Below, piece after piece: positions 31,700 through 39,262 of a stretch of 64,000 bases of DNA (position 1 is the stretch's first letter; each line of letters starts with the position of its first letter). The stretch comes from CAVVAL01 sp963740215 (GTDB lineage Bacteria; Actinomycetota; Actinomycetes; Mycobacteriales; Cryptosporangiaceae). The stretch lies in assembly GCA_963740215.1 (NCBI GenBank), contig CAVUDJ010000008.1:868001-932000 (forward strand), given 5' to 3'. A program made the position numbers and the translations under genes. Under the pieces are notes generated by a model. The model made no database searches. It saw nothing but the letters and a program-made list of their open reading frames with translations, and was not told the DNA's origin.

Positions 31700-33354
31700 T
31701 GCGACTCCAGGTAGCGGTGCACGAGCGTGACGGCCATCGCGCCCTCGCCGACGGCCGACGCGACCCGTTTTACCGAGTCCGCGCGGACGTCACCGGCGAC
31801 GAACACGCCCGGCACGCTGGACTCCAGGTGATACGGGTCGCGTTCCAGCTCCCAACCGCGCGGGCGCCGACCGCCCGCGACCAGGTCGGGGCCGGTGAGC
31901 ACGAACCCCCGGGCGTCCCGCTCGACGACGCTGTCCAGCCAGTCGGTGCGGGGTAGGGCGCCGATGAAGACGAACAGCCAGGAGGCGTCGACGGTCTGCT
32001 CCTGACCGCTGGGTGTGTGCCGCAGCGTCAACCGCTCCAGGTGGTCGGCGCCGGCCGCCGCGACCACCTCCGTGCAGACGTGCACCTCGATGTTGGACGC
32101 CCCGCGTACCTGCTCGATGAGGTACGCCGACATCGACGCCTCCAGGCCATTGCCTCTGACCACGAGGTGCACGGTGCTGGCGTACCGGGAGAAGTGCATT
32201 GCCGCCTGGCCGGCCGAGTTGGCGGCGCCGACGATGTAGACGTCCTTGCCGGCGCAGTTCGCCGCCTCGGTCGCCGCTGCGCCGTAGAAGATGCCGCGAC
32301 CGGTGAGGTCTGCGCATCCCGGTGCCTGCAGCATCCGGTAGGACACCCCGGTGGCCAGGATCACCGTGTGGGCGGCGAGGTCGGCACCGGTGCTGAGGCT
32401 GATCACCCTCGTCGCGCCGCGCGGCTCCACGCCGGTTACCTCACAGGCGGTGAGTACCTCCGCGCCGAAGCGGGCAGCCTGGCGGCGGGCGCGTTCGGTC
32501 AGCTGCGCACCGGACACACCGTCCGGGAAGCCGAGATAGTTCTCGATCCGGCTGCTCTGACCGGCCTGGCCTCCGGTGGCCACCCGCTCGATGAGCAGCG
32601 TGCGAAGCCCTTCGGAGGCGCCGTAGACCGCCGCCCCCAGACCGGCCGGGCCACCGCCCACCACGACAAGGTCGTAGAAGTCCTCGGTCGGGGTCGTGGT
32701 CAGTCCCACGTGGCTGGCGACGTCAGCCTTCGACGGCCGGACCAGCGCCTTACCCTCCGTGGTGACGACCACCGGGACCTCGCTCGCATCCACTCCAGCG
32801 GCGTCGAGGAGCCGGGCTCCCTCCGGTTCGTCCGCCAGGTACCAGCGGTACGGCACCATGTTCCGGGCCAGGAACTCGCGGAGCGCGTACGACGGCGCGG
32901 ACCACCGGTGACCGATCAGTCGAACATCGGTCACCGGGCGGTCCGGCGTCGTGGACCACGCCTCGATCAGCCCGTCGATCACCGGGTAGAGCTTCTCCTC
33001 CGGCGGGTTCCACGGCTTGAGCAGGTAGTGGTCGAGGTCGACGACGTTGATCGCCTCGATCGCGGCGTCCGTGTCCGCGTAGGCGGTGAGCAGTACCCGG
33101 CGGGCGAGCGGGAAGAGGTCCATCGCCTGTTCGAGGAACTCGACGCCGTTCATGTTCGGCATCCGGTAGTCGGCGAGCAGCACGACCACCTGGTCACCGC
33201 GGAGCTTCATCTCGCGCAGCGCGTCCAGCGCCTCGATGCCGGAGTCGGCGCGCACGATCCGGTACGCCTCGCCGTACCGCCGGCGGAGGTCACGGGCCAC
33301 CGACCGGGATACCGCGGGGTCGTCATCGACAGTCAGCAACGCCGGCTTCGCCAT
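31696..33354 (-). CDS. Response regulator fused to a thioredoxin-reductase-like flavoprotein lacking the CxxC
   Basis: A 552-residue three-part protein. Residues 5-125 are a receiver domain with Asp10-12, phospho-acceptor Asp62 (LLADYRMPN) and Lys113. Residues 140-215 look like a glutaredoxin/thioredoxin-type fold (VRLIGHRWSAPSYALREFL) but without its Cys pair. Residues 228-550 are a thioredoxin reductase: FAD motif GGGPAGLG (233-240), GGQAGQSSRIENYLGFP, NAD motif VGAANSAGQAA. The redox-active CxxC between the two is gone; the segment reads GAAATEAANC with only Cys367. It may act as a flavin sensor or use another acceptor. ATG 33354 was preferred. Translationally coupled to the downstream kinase. 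Confidence 0.88.
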   Translation of the reverse strand: MAKPALLTVDDDPAVSRSVARDLRRRYGEAYRIVRADSGIEALDALREMKLRGDQVVVLLADYRMPNMNGVEFLEQAMDLFPLARRVLLTAYADTDAAIEAINVVDLDHYLLKPWNPPEEKLYPVIDGLIEAWSTTPDRPVTDVRLIGHRWSAPSYALREFLARNMVPYRWYLADEPEGARLLDAAGVDASEVPVVVTTEGKALVRPSKADVASHVGLTTTPTEDFYDLVVVGGGPAGLGAAVYGASEGLRTLLIERVATGGQAGQSSRIENYLGFPDGVSGAQLTERARRQAARFGAEVLTACEVTGVEPRGATRVISLSTGADLAAHTVILATGVSYRMLQAPGCADLTGRGIFYGAAATEAANCAGKDVYIVGAANSAGQAAMHFSRYASTVHLVVRGNGLEASMSAYLIEQVRGASNIEVHVCTEVVAAAGADHLERLTLRHTPSGQEQTVDASWLFVFIGALPRTDWLDSVVERDARGFVLTGPDLVAGGRRPRGWELERDPYHLESSVPGVFVAGDVRADSVKRVASAVGEGAMAVTLVHRYLESQ

Positions 33355-33552
33355 ACCCCCATCCAAACACCGGTCTCCCGAAGCGCAACGACAATCCACA
33401 ACGAGCCGCGGGGACGCTGGGACACGTCGCCGGCGGAGTGGCGACCGAGAGTGAGCATCGCCCGGTGGAATGGGCGCCTGTTCGTGGGACTAGCCCCAAT
33501 GCCGGTGACTTAAGCCATCGGTGTCGATGAACGGTCGGGTTTGGCGGTATCG

Positions 33553-33600
33553 AGCGCCCGGTTTCAGACCCATCGTCCCGACAGTCAGGTTTTGTCCGCG
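33553..33600. repeat. Dispersed palindromic repeat, copy 3a, within the MITE-like element
   Basis: CGCCCGGTTTCAGACCCATC then GTCCCGACAGTCAGGTTTTG. It is a direct repeat (about three-quarters identical) of the copy at 33789-33838 and shares the CCCGACAGT core of the family. Confidence 0.55.
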
Positions 33601-33651
33601 ACGGGTGCTGTGCCGGCCGCTGGCGTTGACGAGACCGTCCATTGTCGACTA

Positions 33652-33701
33652 GTTGGGGAAGGTAACCCTACGTCGCGGATCGTAGCGTTACCTTCCCCGA
33701 C
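33652..33701. repeat. Central hairpin of the MITE-like element
   Basis: 21-bp arms (GTTGGGGAAGGTAACCCTAC and its complement, two mismatched pairs) around an 8-base loop; weaker pairing continues outward to GTCCAT/ATGGAC at 33637 and 33715. It may also stop transcription. Confidence 0.6.
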
Positions 33702-33763
33702 TGATCCAATATGGACACCTGGTGGTGCCCGGTGAGAGCCGCCAGCGAGCGCCACGACCCTGC

Positions 33764-33838
33764 AACTGTCGGGGAAATGGCGGCATCCCGCGCCCGGTTT
33801 CAGGACCAATGCCCCGACAGTCCGATTTCTCCGGCCGG
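33764..33838. repeat. Dispersed palindromic repeat, copy 3b, within the MITE-like element
   Basis: ACTGTCGGGG (33765-33774) pairs with CCCCGACAGT (33812-33821). The left part, AACTGTCGGGGAAATGGC, then GCATC, matches the reverse complement of the 81-bp copies at 14.55 and 50.8 kb. Confidence 0.6.
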
Positions 33839-33916
33839 CGGGGGCGCCAGCGGAGCGGCCATTCGGGCAGCTCCCGCGCCGAACTGCCCACGACCGTTAA
33901 GTCACCGGCATTGGGA

Positions 33917-34198
33917 CTAGCCCGGCTCCTGCGCGGGCGGGAGAGGGATCTGCAGGGTCACCGTGCCTCGGAGATCGAGCCAGGCGGCGTCCGGGCCGCG
34001 GACGAGACGCAGGACTACCTCGTCGCAGCCTGGGCATCGAGCCACCAGGCCAGGAGCCCGCCCGTACACCCGCAGCGCGGCGACAGGACCGGTGTTCCCG
34101 CAGTTCACGCACCGACCGATCGCCGCCGTGACGTCGACGGCGAAGATCTCCCCGAGCGGTCCGGCGAGGGCGTTGCCATCGGTGTACTGATCGGTCAT
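33917..34198 (-). CDS. DUF6510 family zinc-ribbon protein
   Basis: A 93-residue protein with a CxxC...CxxC zinc ribbon: CVNCGNTG near 28 and CPGCDE near 55. The tail is WLDLRGTVTLQIPLP. ATG 34198 has GGAGG 6 bases upstream. It is the last gene of a three-gene unit with a molybdopterin oxidase and a ferredoxin-reductase-like protein, an arrangement often seen, and may help electron transfer or cofactor insertion. Its last codons run into the right target duplication of the MITE-like element (33913-33923), so the insertion has probably set its C-terminus. Confidence 0.8.
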   Translation of the reverse strand: MTDQYTDGNALAGPLGEIFAVDVTAAIGRCVNCGNTGPVAALRVYGRAPGLVARCPGCDEVVLRLVRGPDAAWLDLRGTVTLQIPLPPAQEPG

Positions 34199-34199
34199 C

Positions 34200-34961
34200 T
34201 CAGCCTCCACTCGGGCCGAATCGCTCCGTCTTGATCCGTCGCGGGTCATGGCCGAGAGCGACCAGGATGTCCGCGACCGTCTCGACGAAACCGGTCGGAC
34301 CGCAGACGAAACAGCTCGGTGCGAAATCTGGCGGCCAGCCCCAGGTGTTGACGTCCGCCACCGCGATCCGCCGCGGCGGCCGCGGCCAGCCGTCCGGCGC
34401 GGTCCGGGTGTAGACGTAGGCCACGTCCAGGCCGCCGACCGGTCTGCGCAGCTCCTCTACGTAGTACGCGTCCGCGGGCGAGCGCACCGAGTAGATCAGC
34501 CGGAACAGCGCGCGACTTTGTGCCGCCCGCCGCGCCCGCACCATCGCCATCAGCGGGACGATGCCCGATCCACCAGCGACCAGCAGCACCGGCGCGGGAT
34601 CGGTCGGGCGCCAGACGAACCACCCCCCGACCGGGCCGCGGATCTCCACCGGGTCGCCCACCGCGAACACGTCGGCGAGGTACGGGGAGACCTCGCCGTC
34701 GGGCACGCGCTGCACCGTCAACTCCACCCGATCACCGTCCGCGGGCGCCGCGAGGGAGTAGCTGCGCTGGGTGCTGTATCCGTCGGCGGCGGTCAGCCGG
34801 ACATCGACGTGCTGGCCGGGCAGGTGTCCCCGCCAGCCCGGCACGTCGAGCACCAGCGTCCGCGCCGTTGGCGTCTCGTCGCGGTGGGAGACCAGCCGGG
34901 CGACGCGCCAGGCGAGCCGGCCGCCGGCCCCTAGTCGCCCTGGTACCGCTGCTCGCGCCAC
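34200..34961 (-). CDS. FAD/NAD-binding ferredoxin-reductase-like protein
   Basis: A 253-residue reductase module. RSYSLAAP binds FAD; GGWFVW and VAGGSGIVPLMAMV are the flavin/NAD interface; FVCGPTGFVETVADIL is the C-terminal NAD(P) motif. There is no 2Fe-2S domain. GTG 34961 overlaps the oxidase gene by 31 bases; no better start is visible. Together with the adjacent molybdopterin protein it should pass electrons from NAD(P)H to the molybdenum centre, or the reverse. Confidence 0.87.
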   Translation of the reverse strand: MARAAVPGRLGAGGRLAWRVARLVSHRDETPTARTLVLDVPGWRGHLPGQHVDVRLTAADGYSTQRSYSLAAPADGDRVELTVQRVPDGEVSPYLADVFAVGDPVEIRGPVGGWFVWRPTDPAPVLLVAGGSGIVPLMAMVRARRAAQSRALFRLIYSVRSPADAYYVEELRRPVGGLDVAYVYTRTAPDGWPRPPRRIAVADVNTWGWPPDFAPSCFVCGPTGFVETVADILVALGHDPRRIKTERFGPSGG

Positions 34962-35530
34962 GGGTCACCGTATTCGTGGTAGCCGACGGACTCCCAGAAA
35001 CCCGGCTCGTCCTCCAGGAGCAGCTGGATGCCGCGGACCCACTTCGCCGACTTCCAGAAGTACAGGTGGGGCACGAGCAGCCGCGCCGGGCCGCCGTGTT
35101 CCGGCGCCAGGTCCGCGCCGTCGTACCCGTGGACGACCCATGCCTGGCCGTCGAGCAGGTCTTCCAGCGGCAGGTTCGTGGTGTAGCCGCCGTAGGAGTG
35201 GACCAGCGCGAAGTCCGCCGCGGTCTCCACGTCGGCCAGCAGGGTGTCCAGCGACACGCCCAGCCAGGTCGTGACCAGCTTGGACCACTTGGTGACGCAG
35301 TGGATGTCCACCGTCGGTGTCTCACTCGGCAGCGCCAGCAGTTCCGGCCACGACCAGCGGTGTGCCCGGCCGGTCTCGGTGGTGATCACGAACTCCCACT
35401 GGTCGAGCGGTATGCGCGGCGTCGGGCCGGCCGACAGCACCGGAAAATCTTCAGTCAGGTACTGCCCGGGTGGCAGGTTCACGCCCACCGCGCGCGGGCG
35501 ACCCTGGAAGCCGGGGGACACGATTCCCAT
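34931..35530 (-). CDS. Molybdopterin-dependent oxidoreductase (YedY/MsrP-like, sulfite oxidase fold)
   Basis: A 199-residue single-domain molybdoenzyme. The cofactor Cys lies in DIHCVTKWS (about 77); WSWPELLALP and GGPARLLVPHLYFWKSAKWV are family marks. There is no twin-arginine signal, so unlike E. coli MsrP it should stay in the cytoplasm. GAGGAGGGGAG precedes the ATG. First gene of the oxidase/reductase/DUF6510 unit. The natural substrate of these cytoplasmic forms is not established. Confidence 0.9.
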   Translation of the reverse strand: MGIVSPGFQGRPRAVGVNLPPGQYLTEDFPVLSAGPTPRIPLDQWEFVITTETGRAHRWSWPELLALPSETPTVDIHCVTKWSKLVTTWLGVSLDTLLADVETAADFALVHSYGGYTTNLPLEDLLDGQAWVVHGYDGADLAPEHGGPARLLVPHLYFWKSAKWVRGIQLLLEDEPGFWESVGYHEYGDPWREQRYQGD

Positions 35531-35670
35531 GCCCTACTCCCCTCCTCACCACCACCATAGAAGATCGTCAGGCCAGCGAGCGGTAGCAAGTGCTTGCTGC
35601 GCCGCCCCACCCGCCCCTACCGTTGCTCCGGCGCCGACCGCGTCTCCACAGCAGAGGCAGGAGCATGTCG

Positions 35671-36531
35671 ATGACGAGGATCTCCACCCGACTGGCCGCC
35701 ACGTTGGTCCTGGTGAGCGTCGTCGCCATCAGCCCCGAAGCGAGTGCGGCAGCCAACCCGTACGAGCGTGGCCCGGCGCCCACGGCCGCCAGCATCGAGG
35801 CGCCCCGCGGCCCGTTCGCCATCACGCAGGTCACCGTCTCCAGATCCAGCGTCACCGGCTTCGGCGGCGGCACCATCTACTACCCGACCAGCACCGCCGA
35901 GGGCACGTTCGGCGCCGTCGCCGTCGCGCCCGGCTACACGTCGCCGCAGTCCAGGATCGCCTGGTACGGGCCGCGGCTGGCGTCCCAGGGCTTCGTCGTC
36001 ATCACGATCGACACGCTCACCCGCGAGGACGGCGCCGACAGCCGCGGCGCCCAGCTGCTCGCCGCGCTCGACCACGTCGTGCATACCAGTACCGTCCGCA
36101 CGCGCGTCGATGGCAGCCGGCTCGCCGTGATGGGCCACTCGATGGGCGGCGGCGGCAGCCTGGCCGCGTCGAGGACGAGGCCGCAGCTGCAGGCGGCGAT
36201 CCCGCTGACGCCCTGGCACGGCACGAAGAACTGGTCGTCGGTCGGGGTGCCCACACTGATCGTCGGCGCCGAGAACGACAGCACCGCATCGGTCACGGCG
36301 CACGCCGAACCGTTCTACACGAGCCTGCCCGCCGCGCTGGACAAGGCGTACCTCGAACTCAACAACGCCGGCCACTCGGCGCCGACATCGTCGAACGTCA
36401 CGATCGCGAAGTACAGCATCTCGTGGCTGAAGCGCTTCGTCGACAACGACGTCCGCTACGAGCAGTTCCTCTGCCCGGCACCCGCGGGTGCCGCCATCGA
36501 GGAGTACCGCGACACCTGCCCGCACGGGTAA
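35671..36531 (+). CDS. Secreted cutinase-like polyester hydrolase, paralog 2
   Basis: A 286-residue exported hydrolase, closely similar along its length to the one at 19146. I chose ATG 35671 because AGGAG is 7 bases upstream; ATG 35665 is one base from it. Signal peptide to about 27, mature start ANPYERGP. Triad Ser157 (GHSMGG), Asp203 (GAEND), His235 (NNAGH); Tyr89, Met158 and Trp182 (WHGTKNW) form the substrate cleft; Cys268/Cys283 the disulfide. The residue after the catalytic His is Ser236, as in Ideonella PETase (S238), where classical cutinases have Phe. Another oddity is SASV in place of the usual IAPV after the catalytic Asp. Activity on synthetic polyesters is inference. Confidence 0.9.
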   Translation: MTRISTRLAATLVLVSVVAISPEASAAANPYERGPAPTAASIEAPRGPFAITQVTVSRSSVTGFGGGTIYYPTSTAEGTFGAVAVAPGYTSPQSRIAWYGPRLASQGFVVITIDTLTREDGADSRGAQLLAALDHVVHTSTVRTRVDGSRLAVMGHSMGGGGSLAASRTRPQLQAAIPLTPWHGTKNWSSVGVPTLIVGAENDSTASVTAHAEPFYTSLPAALDKAYLELNNAGHSAPTSSNVTIAKYSISWLKRFVDNDVRYEQFLCPAPAGAAIEEYRDTCPHG

Positions 36532-36585
36532 GGGCCTGTCACGCCAGGCGGCCGTTCGCCCGGATCATCTTGAACGGAACAGAGG

Positions 36586-36951
36586 TCAGCGCGCGGCGTA
36601 GTGGAGGATCACGTTGTGCACGTGCTGGGTCTTGTCGGCGCCGCGAAGTTCCACCTCGTGGATGTGGGTCCCGACGTGAATGGCGATCGTTCCGCTGCTG
36701 AAGAAGTTGCCGGCCCAGGACTTGTTGCTCACCACCGAGACGGCACTGACCTTCGCGTAGGGAATGGACGTGATCGCGACCCGCTTCCCCGCGAAGGACT
36801 TGTCCTGGAGGATCACCCGGCGGTCGGTAAGGCCGATGAAGCCGGTGCCGACCCCGACAGCGTCGTACACAGCGATGATCGACTCGCCATCGAGGAGCCC
36901 GGACACAACCTGGTCGTGCTGATCCCGCTTGTCGAACACAGCGCTGCCCAC
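36586..36951 (-). CDS. PH-domain-like (bPH) protein
   Basis: A 121-residue single-domain protein from GTG 36951, which has GGAGG 7 bases upstream; the longer upstream frame has poor bias. Alternating strands (ESIIAVYDAVGVGTGFIGL, TDRRVILQDKSFAGKRVAIT, YAKVSAVSVVSNKS, GTIAIHVGTHIHEVEL) and the final helix match bacterial Pleckstrin-homology-like domains. Partner unknown. Divergent from the small membrane protein at 37070. Confidence 0.75.
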   Translation of the reverse strand: MGSAVFDKRDQHDQVVSGLLDGESIIAVYDAVGVGTGFIGLTDRRVILQDKSFAGKRVAITSIPYAKVSAVSVVSNKSWAGNFFSSGTIAIHVGTHIHEVELRGADKTQHVHNVILHYAAR

Positions 36952-37069
36952 GATAGGCCTCCATTCCTCGGCACCCGACGCTACGCCATTGCGGACGCTC
37001 CCTACCCTCACGACGCACATCGAGGCTAACCTCGGCCACGACGGCTGTCCCAGTTCGGGAGCGACGATC

Positions 37070-37267
37070 ATGAAGAAGCCTCTGCTCATCGGAGTGGGTG
37101 CGCTCCTCGTCCTCACGGGGGTCGTCTGGACACTCCAAGGACTCGGCTACGTCGGCGGCAGCGCGATGACCGGCGTGACCTTGTGGGCCATCGTCGGCCC
37201 GGTGGTCGCGCTCGTCGGTGTGGTGATGGTCGCCGTGGGGCTCCGCGGTGGACGTGCCGCCCGATAG
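37070..37267 (+). CDS. Small membrane protein, 65 residues
   Basis: Two membrane helices, PLLIGVGALLVLTGVVWTL and LWAIVGPVVALVGVVMVAVG, with a short loop between and a basic tail RGGRAAR. GGGAG is 9 bases before ATG 37070. Such two-helix proteins are common in actinobacteria and unnamed. Overlaps the next small frame by 20 bases. Confidence 0.7.
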   Translation: MKKPLLIGVGALLVLTGVVWTLQGLGYVGGSAMTGVTLWAIVGPVVALVGVVMVAVGLRGGRAAR

Positions 37268-37412
37268 GGAGGGCGAAACGAGACAGCGAAACTCGGAGTC
37301 CGAGTACGCGTTCCTCACGGACCTCCAACGCGGTCAGGCCGGCGGCGATTGGAAGGCCGTGCGCGAGCAGAAGGCGCAGGCAGCCCTCGCGATCCTGGAC
37401 AGGCTTGCCTGA
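37248..37412 (+). CDS. Possible small soluble protein, 54 residues
   Basis: A short frame from GTG 37248 (or GTG 37254) with about 75% GC3. The product is charged and helical: SESEYAFLTDLQRGQAGGDW then KAVREQKAQAALAILDRLA. It overlaps the preceding membrane protein by 20 bases, a spacing used for coupled genes. No family recognised, and a gene remnant cannot be excluded. Confidence 0.4.
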   Translation: MDVPPDREGETRQRNSESEYAFLTDLQRGQAGGDWKAVREQKAQAALAILDRLA

Positions 37413-37517
37413 TCCGGTTGGCCAATCCACCGCGCGCCTCGTCGATCGGATGAACCCCCGAGCGGGTCGGCTGCGAATGCCCGGTGGCAGACAGCCGACC
37501 AGTGGAGGGGGAACGAC

Positions 37518-39215
37518 ATGTCTCAGCGGAAGGTGCGCGGCGCGCTTCGGGTCGCGGGGGTGGCCATGGCCGTGAGCGTGGCAGGGGTGGCGGGCGTCGC
37601 CCAGGCGAGCGGTCCGCCGGGGAGCGGGGAGCGACCGGCCATGGCGGCGCCGGGCGGCTGCGTCCCCGCCGATGACGGCTACGGCGACGCCGGTGACCTG
37701 TTCGTGCTCAGCCGTGGGACTCAGCTCTCCCGGCTCGACGGCCGCCGACCGTCGCGTGTGGAGCGGACGGTCACGGTGACCGGTCTCGGCACTGGCGAAC
37801 GGCTGGTGGGAGTCGACATCCGCCCGGCCAACCGGCAGTTGTACGGGGTGGGCAGCTCCAGCCAGCTGTACGTCATCGACCCAGGCACCGGGGCAGCGGC
37901 GAAGGTCGGCGGCCCGTTCACTCCGGCGCTAAGCGGCATCCGCTTCGGCGTCGACGTGAACCCGGTCGTAGACCGGATCCGGATCGTCTCCGACACCGGG
38001 CAGAACCTCCGGCTCAATCCGACGACAGGCGCCGTGGCCGGTGTGGACACCGCGCTGGCGTACGCCGCAGGCGATCGCAACGCCGGACGCGCGCCGCAGG
38101 TGACCGCCGCCGGATACACCGACAGTGCGGCCGGCGCCGGCTCCACCGCCCTGTACGACCTCGACACCGCCGGTGACGTGCTGGTGCTGCAGGGCAGCAA
38201 GCCCGGCGCCACACCCGTCGTCTCACCGAACACCGGGCAGCTCACCACGGTCGGCGCGCTCGGCCTCGACATCACGCGGACCACCGGGTTCGACATCGCC
38301 GGCACCACACTGGGCAGCCGGTTCGACGAGTCCGACTACACGGCGATCGCGGCCGTCAGGGTGGCGGGCCGCAGCGCGACCCGGATCGTCCGGATCGACC
38401 TGAAATCCGGGCGGGCGACGGTGCGCGGCGCCGTCGCGCTGGCCGTCGACGGGCTCGCGATCTCCCCCGGCTCGCCGCGCATGGTATATGGGCTGACCAG
38501 CGACAACAGGCTGTTCCGGTTCGACCGGGCCAACCCGGCCCGGACCAGCGCGCCCACGCCGGTCACCGGTCTGCAGCAGGGCGAGACGCTGCACGGCATC
38601 GACGTGCGGCCCGCCACCGGCCAGCTCCTCGGCCTCGGCAGCAGCAACCGGCTGTACACGATCAACCCGTTCACGGCGGTGGCCACCGCGGTCGGCGGGC
38701 CGTTCACGCCAGCGCTGTCCGGCGCACGCTTCGGCTTCGACGTGAACCCCGCAGCCGACCGGGTCCGCGTGGTGAGCACCTCCGGGCAGAACCTGCGCCT
38801 CAACCCGGACACCGGCGCAGTGGTCGCCGCCGACACCGACCTCGCCTACGCGGCGGGCGACCGCAACGCCGACTTCCGGCCCAACGCCGTAGCTGCGGGC
38901 TACACCAACAGCGTGGCAGGCGCGGCGACCACGACACTGTTCGACGTGGACGGTGCGCTGGACGTGCTCGCCAAGCAGGACCCGCCGAACGCGGGCGTCC
39001 TGAGCACCGTCGGTGGGCTCGGCACCAACACCAGCGCCGTGACCGCGTTCGACATCGCCGCCGATCAGGCCGCCCTCGCCGCGCTGCAGCGCCCGGGCGA
39101 CACCGCGTCGGCCCTGCACTGCCTCGACCTCGGCACCGGCCAGGCACGGCGGGTGGCACCGATCGGTGACCGCATGTCCGTGATCGGGCTCGCCGCGGCA
39201 CCCCGCGGCTACTGA
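37518..39215 (+). CDS. Secreted protein with two tandem DUF4394 domains
   Basis: A 565-residue exported protein (signal peptide to about 32, GGAGGGGGAACG before the ATG). Residues 60-310 and 325-560 are two homologous beta-propeller-like DUF4394 units; corresponding motifs are VGVDIRPANRQLYGVGSSSQ and IDVRPATGQLLGLGSSNR, VNPVVDRIRIVSDTGQNLR and VNPAADRVRVVSTSGQNLR, and DRNAGRAP / DRNADFRP. Most family members carry one or two such units. Function unknown; an extracellular binding role is likely. Confidence 0.85.
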   Translation: MSQRKVRGALRVAGVAMAVSVAGVAGVAQASGPPGSGERPAMAAPGGCVPADDGYGDAGDLFVLSRGTQLSRLDGRRPSRVERTVTVTGLGTGERLVGVDIRPANRQLYGVGSSSQLYVIDPGTGAAAKVGGPFTPALSGIRFGVDVNPVVDRIRIVSDTGQNLRLNPTTGAVAGVDTALAYAAGDRNAGRAPQVTAAGYTDSAAGAGSTALYDLDTAGDVLVLQGSKPGATPVVSPNTGQLTTVGALGLDITRTTGFDIAGTTLGSRFDESDYTAIAAVRVAGRSATRIVRIDLKSGRATVRGAVALAVDGLAISPGSPRMVYGLTSDNRLFRFDRANPARTSAPTPVTGLQQGETLHGIDVRPATGQLLGLGSSNRLYTINPFTAVATAVGGPFTPALSGARFGFDVNPAADRVRVVSTSGQNLRLNPDTGAVVAADTDLAYAAGDRNADFRPNAVAAGYTNSVAGAATTTLFDVDGALDVLAKQDPPNAGVLSTVGGLGTNTSAVTAFDIAADQAALAALQRPGDTASALHCLDLGTGQARRVAPIGDRMSVIGLAAAPRGY

Positions 39216-39221
39216 TCCAGG

Positions 39222-39252
39222 TGCGGCGCGCCGACCAGTTCGGCGCGCCGCA
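39222..39252. terminator. Bidirectional terminator hairpin
   Basis: TGCGGCGCGCCG pairs perfectly with CGGCGCGCCGCA (12 bp) around a 7-base loop, between the ends of convergent genes (stops at 39215 and 39263). Confidence 0.8.
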
Positions 39253-39262
39253 TCGCACCGTG

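Larger units (their letters stand above)
33486..33923. mobile_element. MITE-like element, 416 bp, with 17-bp inverted ends and 11-bp target duplication
   Basis: GGGACTAGCCC occurs at 33486-33496 and again, same orientation, at 33913-33923. Immediately inside are inverted ends CAATGCCGGTGACTTAA (33497-33513) and its complement, TTAAGTCACCGGCATT plus a shared G (33897-33913). The 416 bp between carry no coding frame, a strong central hairpin (33652-33701) and two copies of a palindromic repeat. That is the structure of a non-autonomous transposable element inserted in the gap between two reverse-strand genes. The transposase family that moves it is unknown; an 11-bp duplication fits the IS4-type range best. 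Confidence 0.72.

Noticed and set aside
29651..31714. 687-codon forward frame opposite the sensor kinase
   Set aside because: No domain; mirror of the kinase on the other strand and out of frame with the dienelactone hydrolase.
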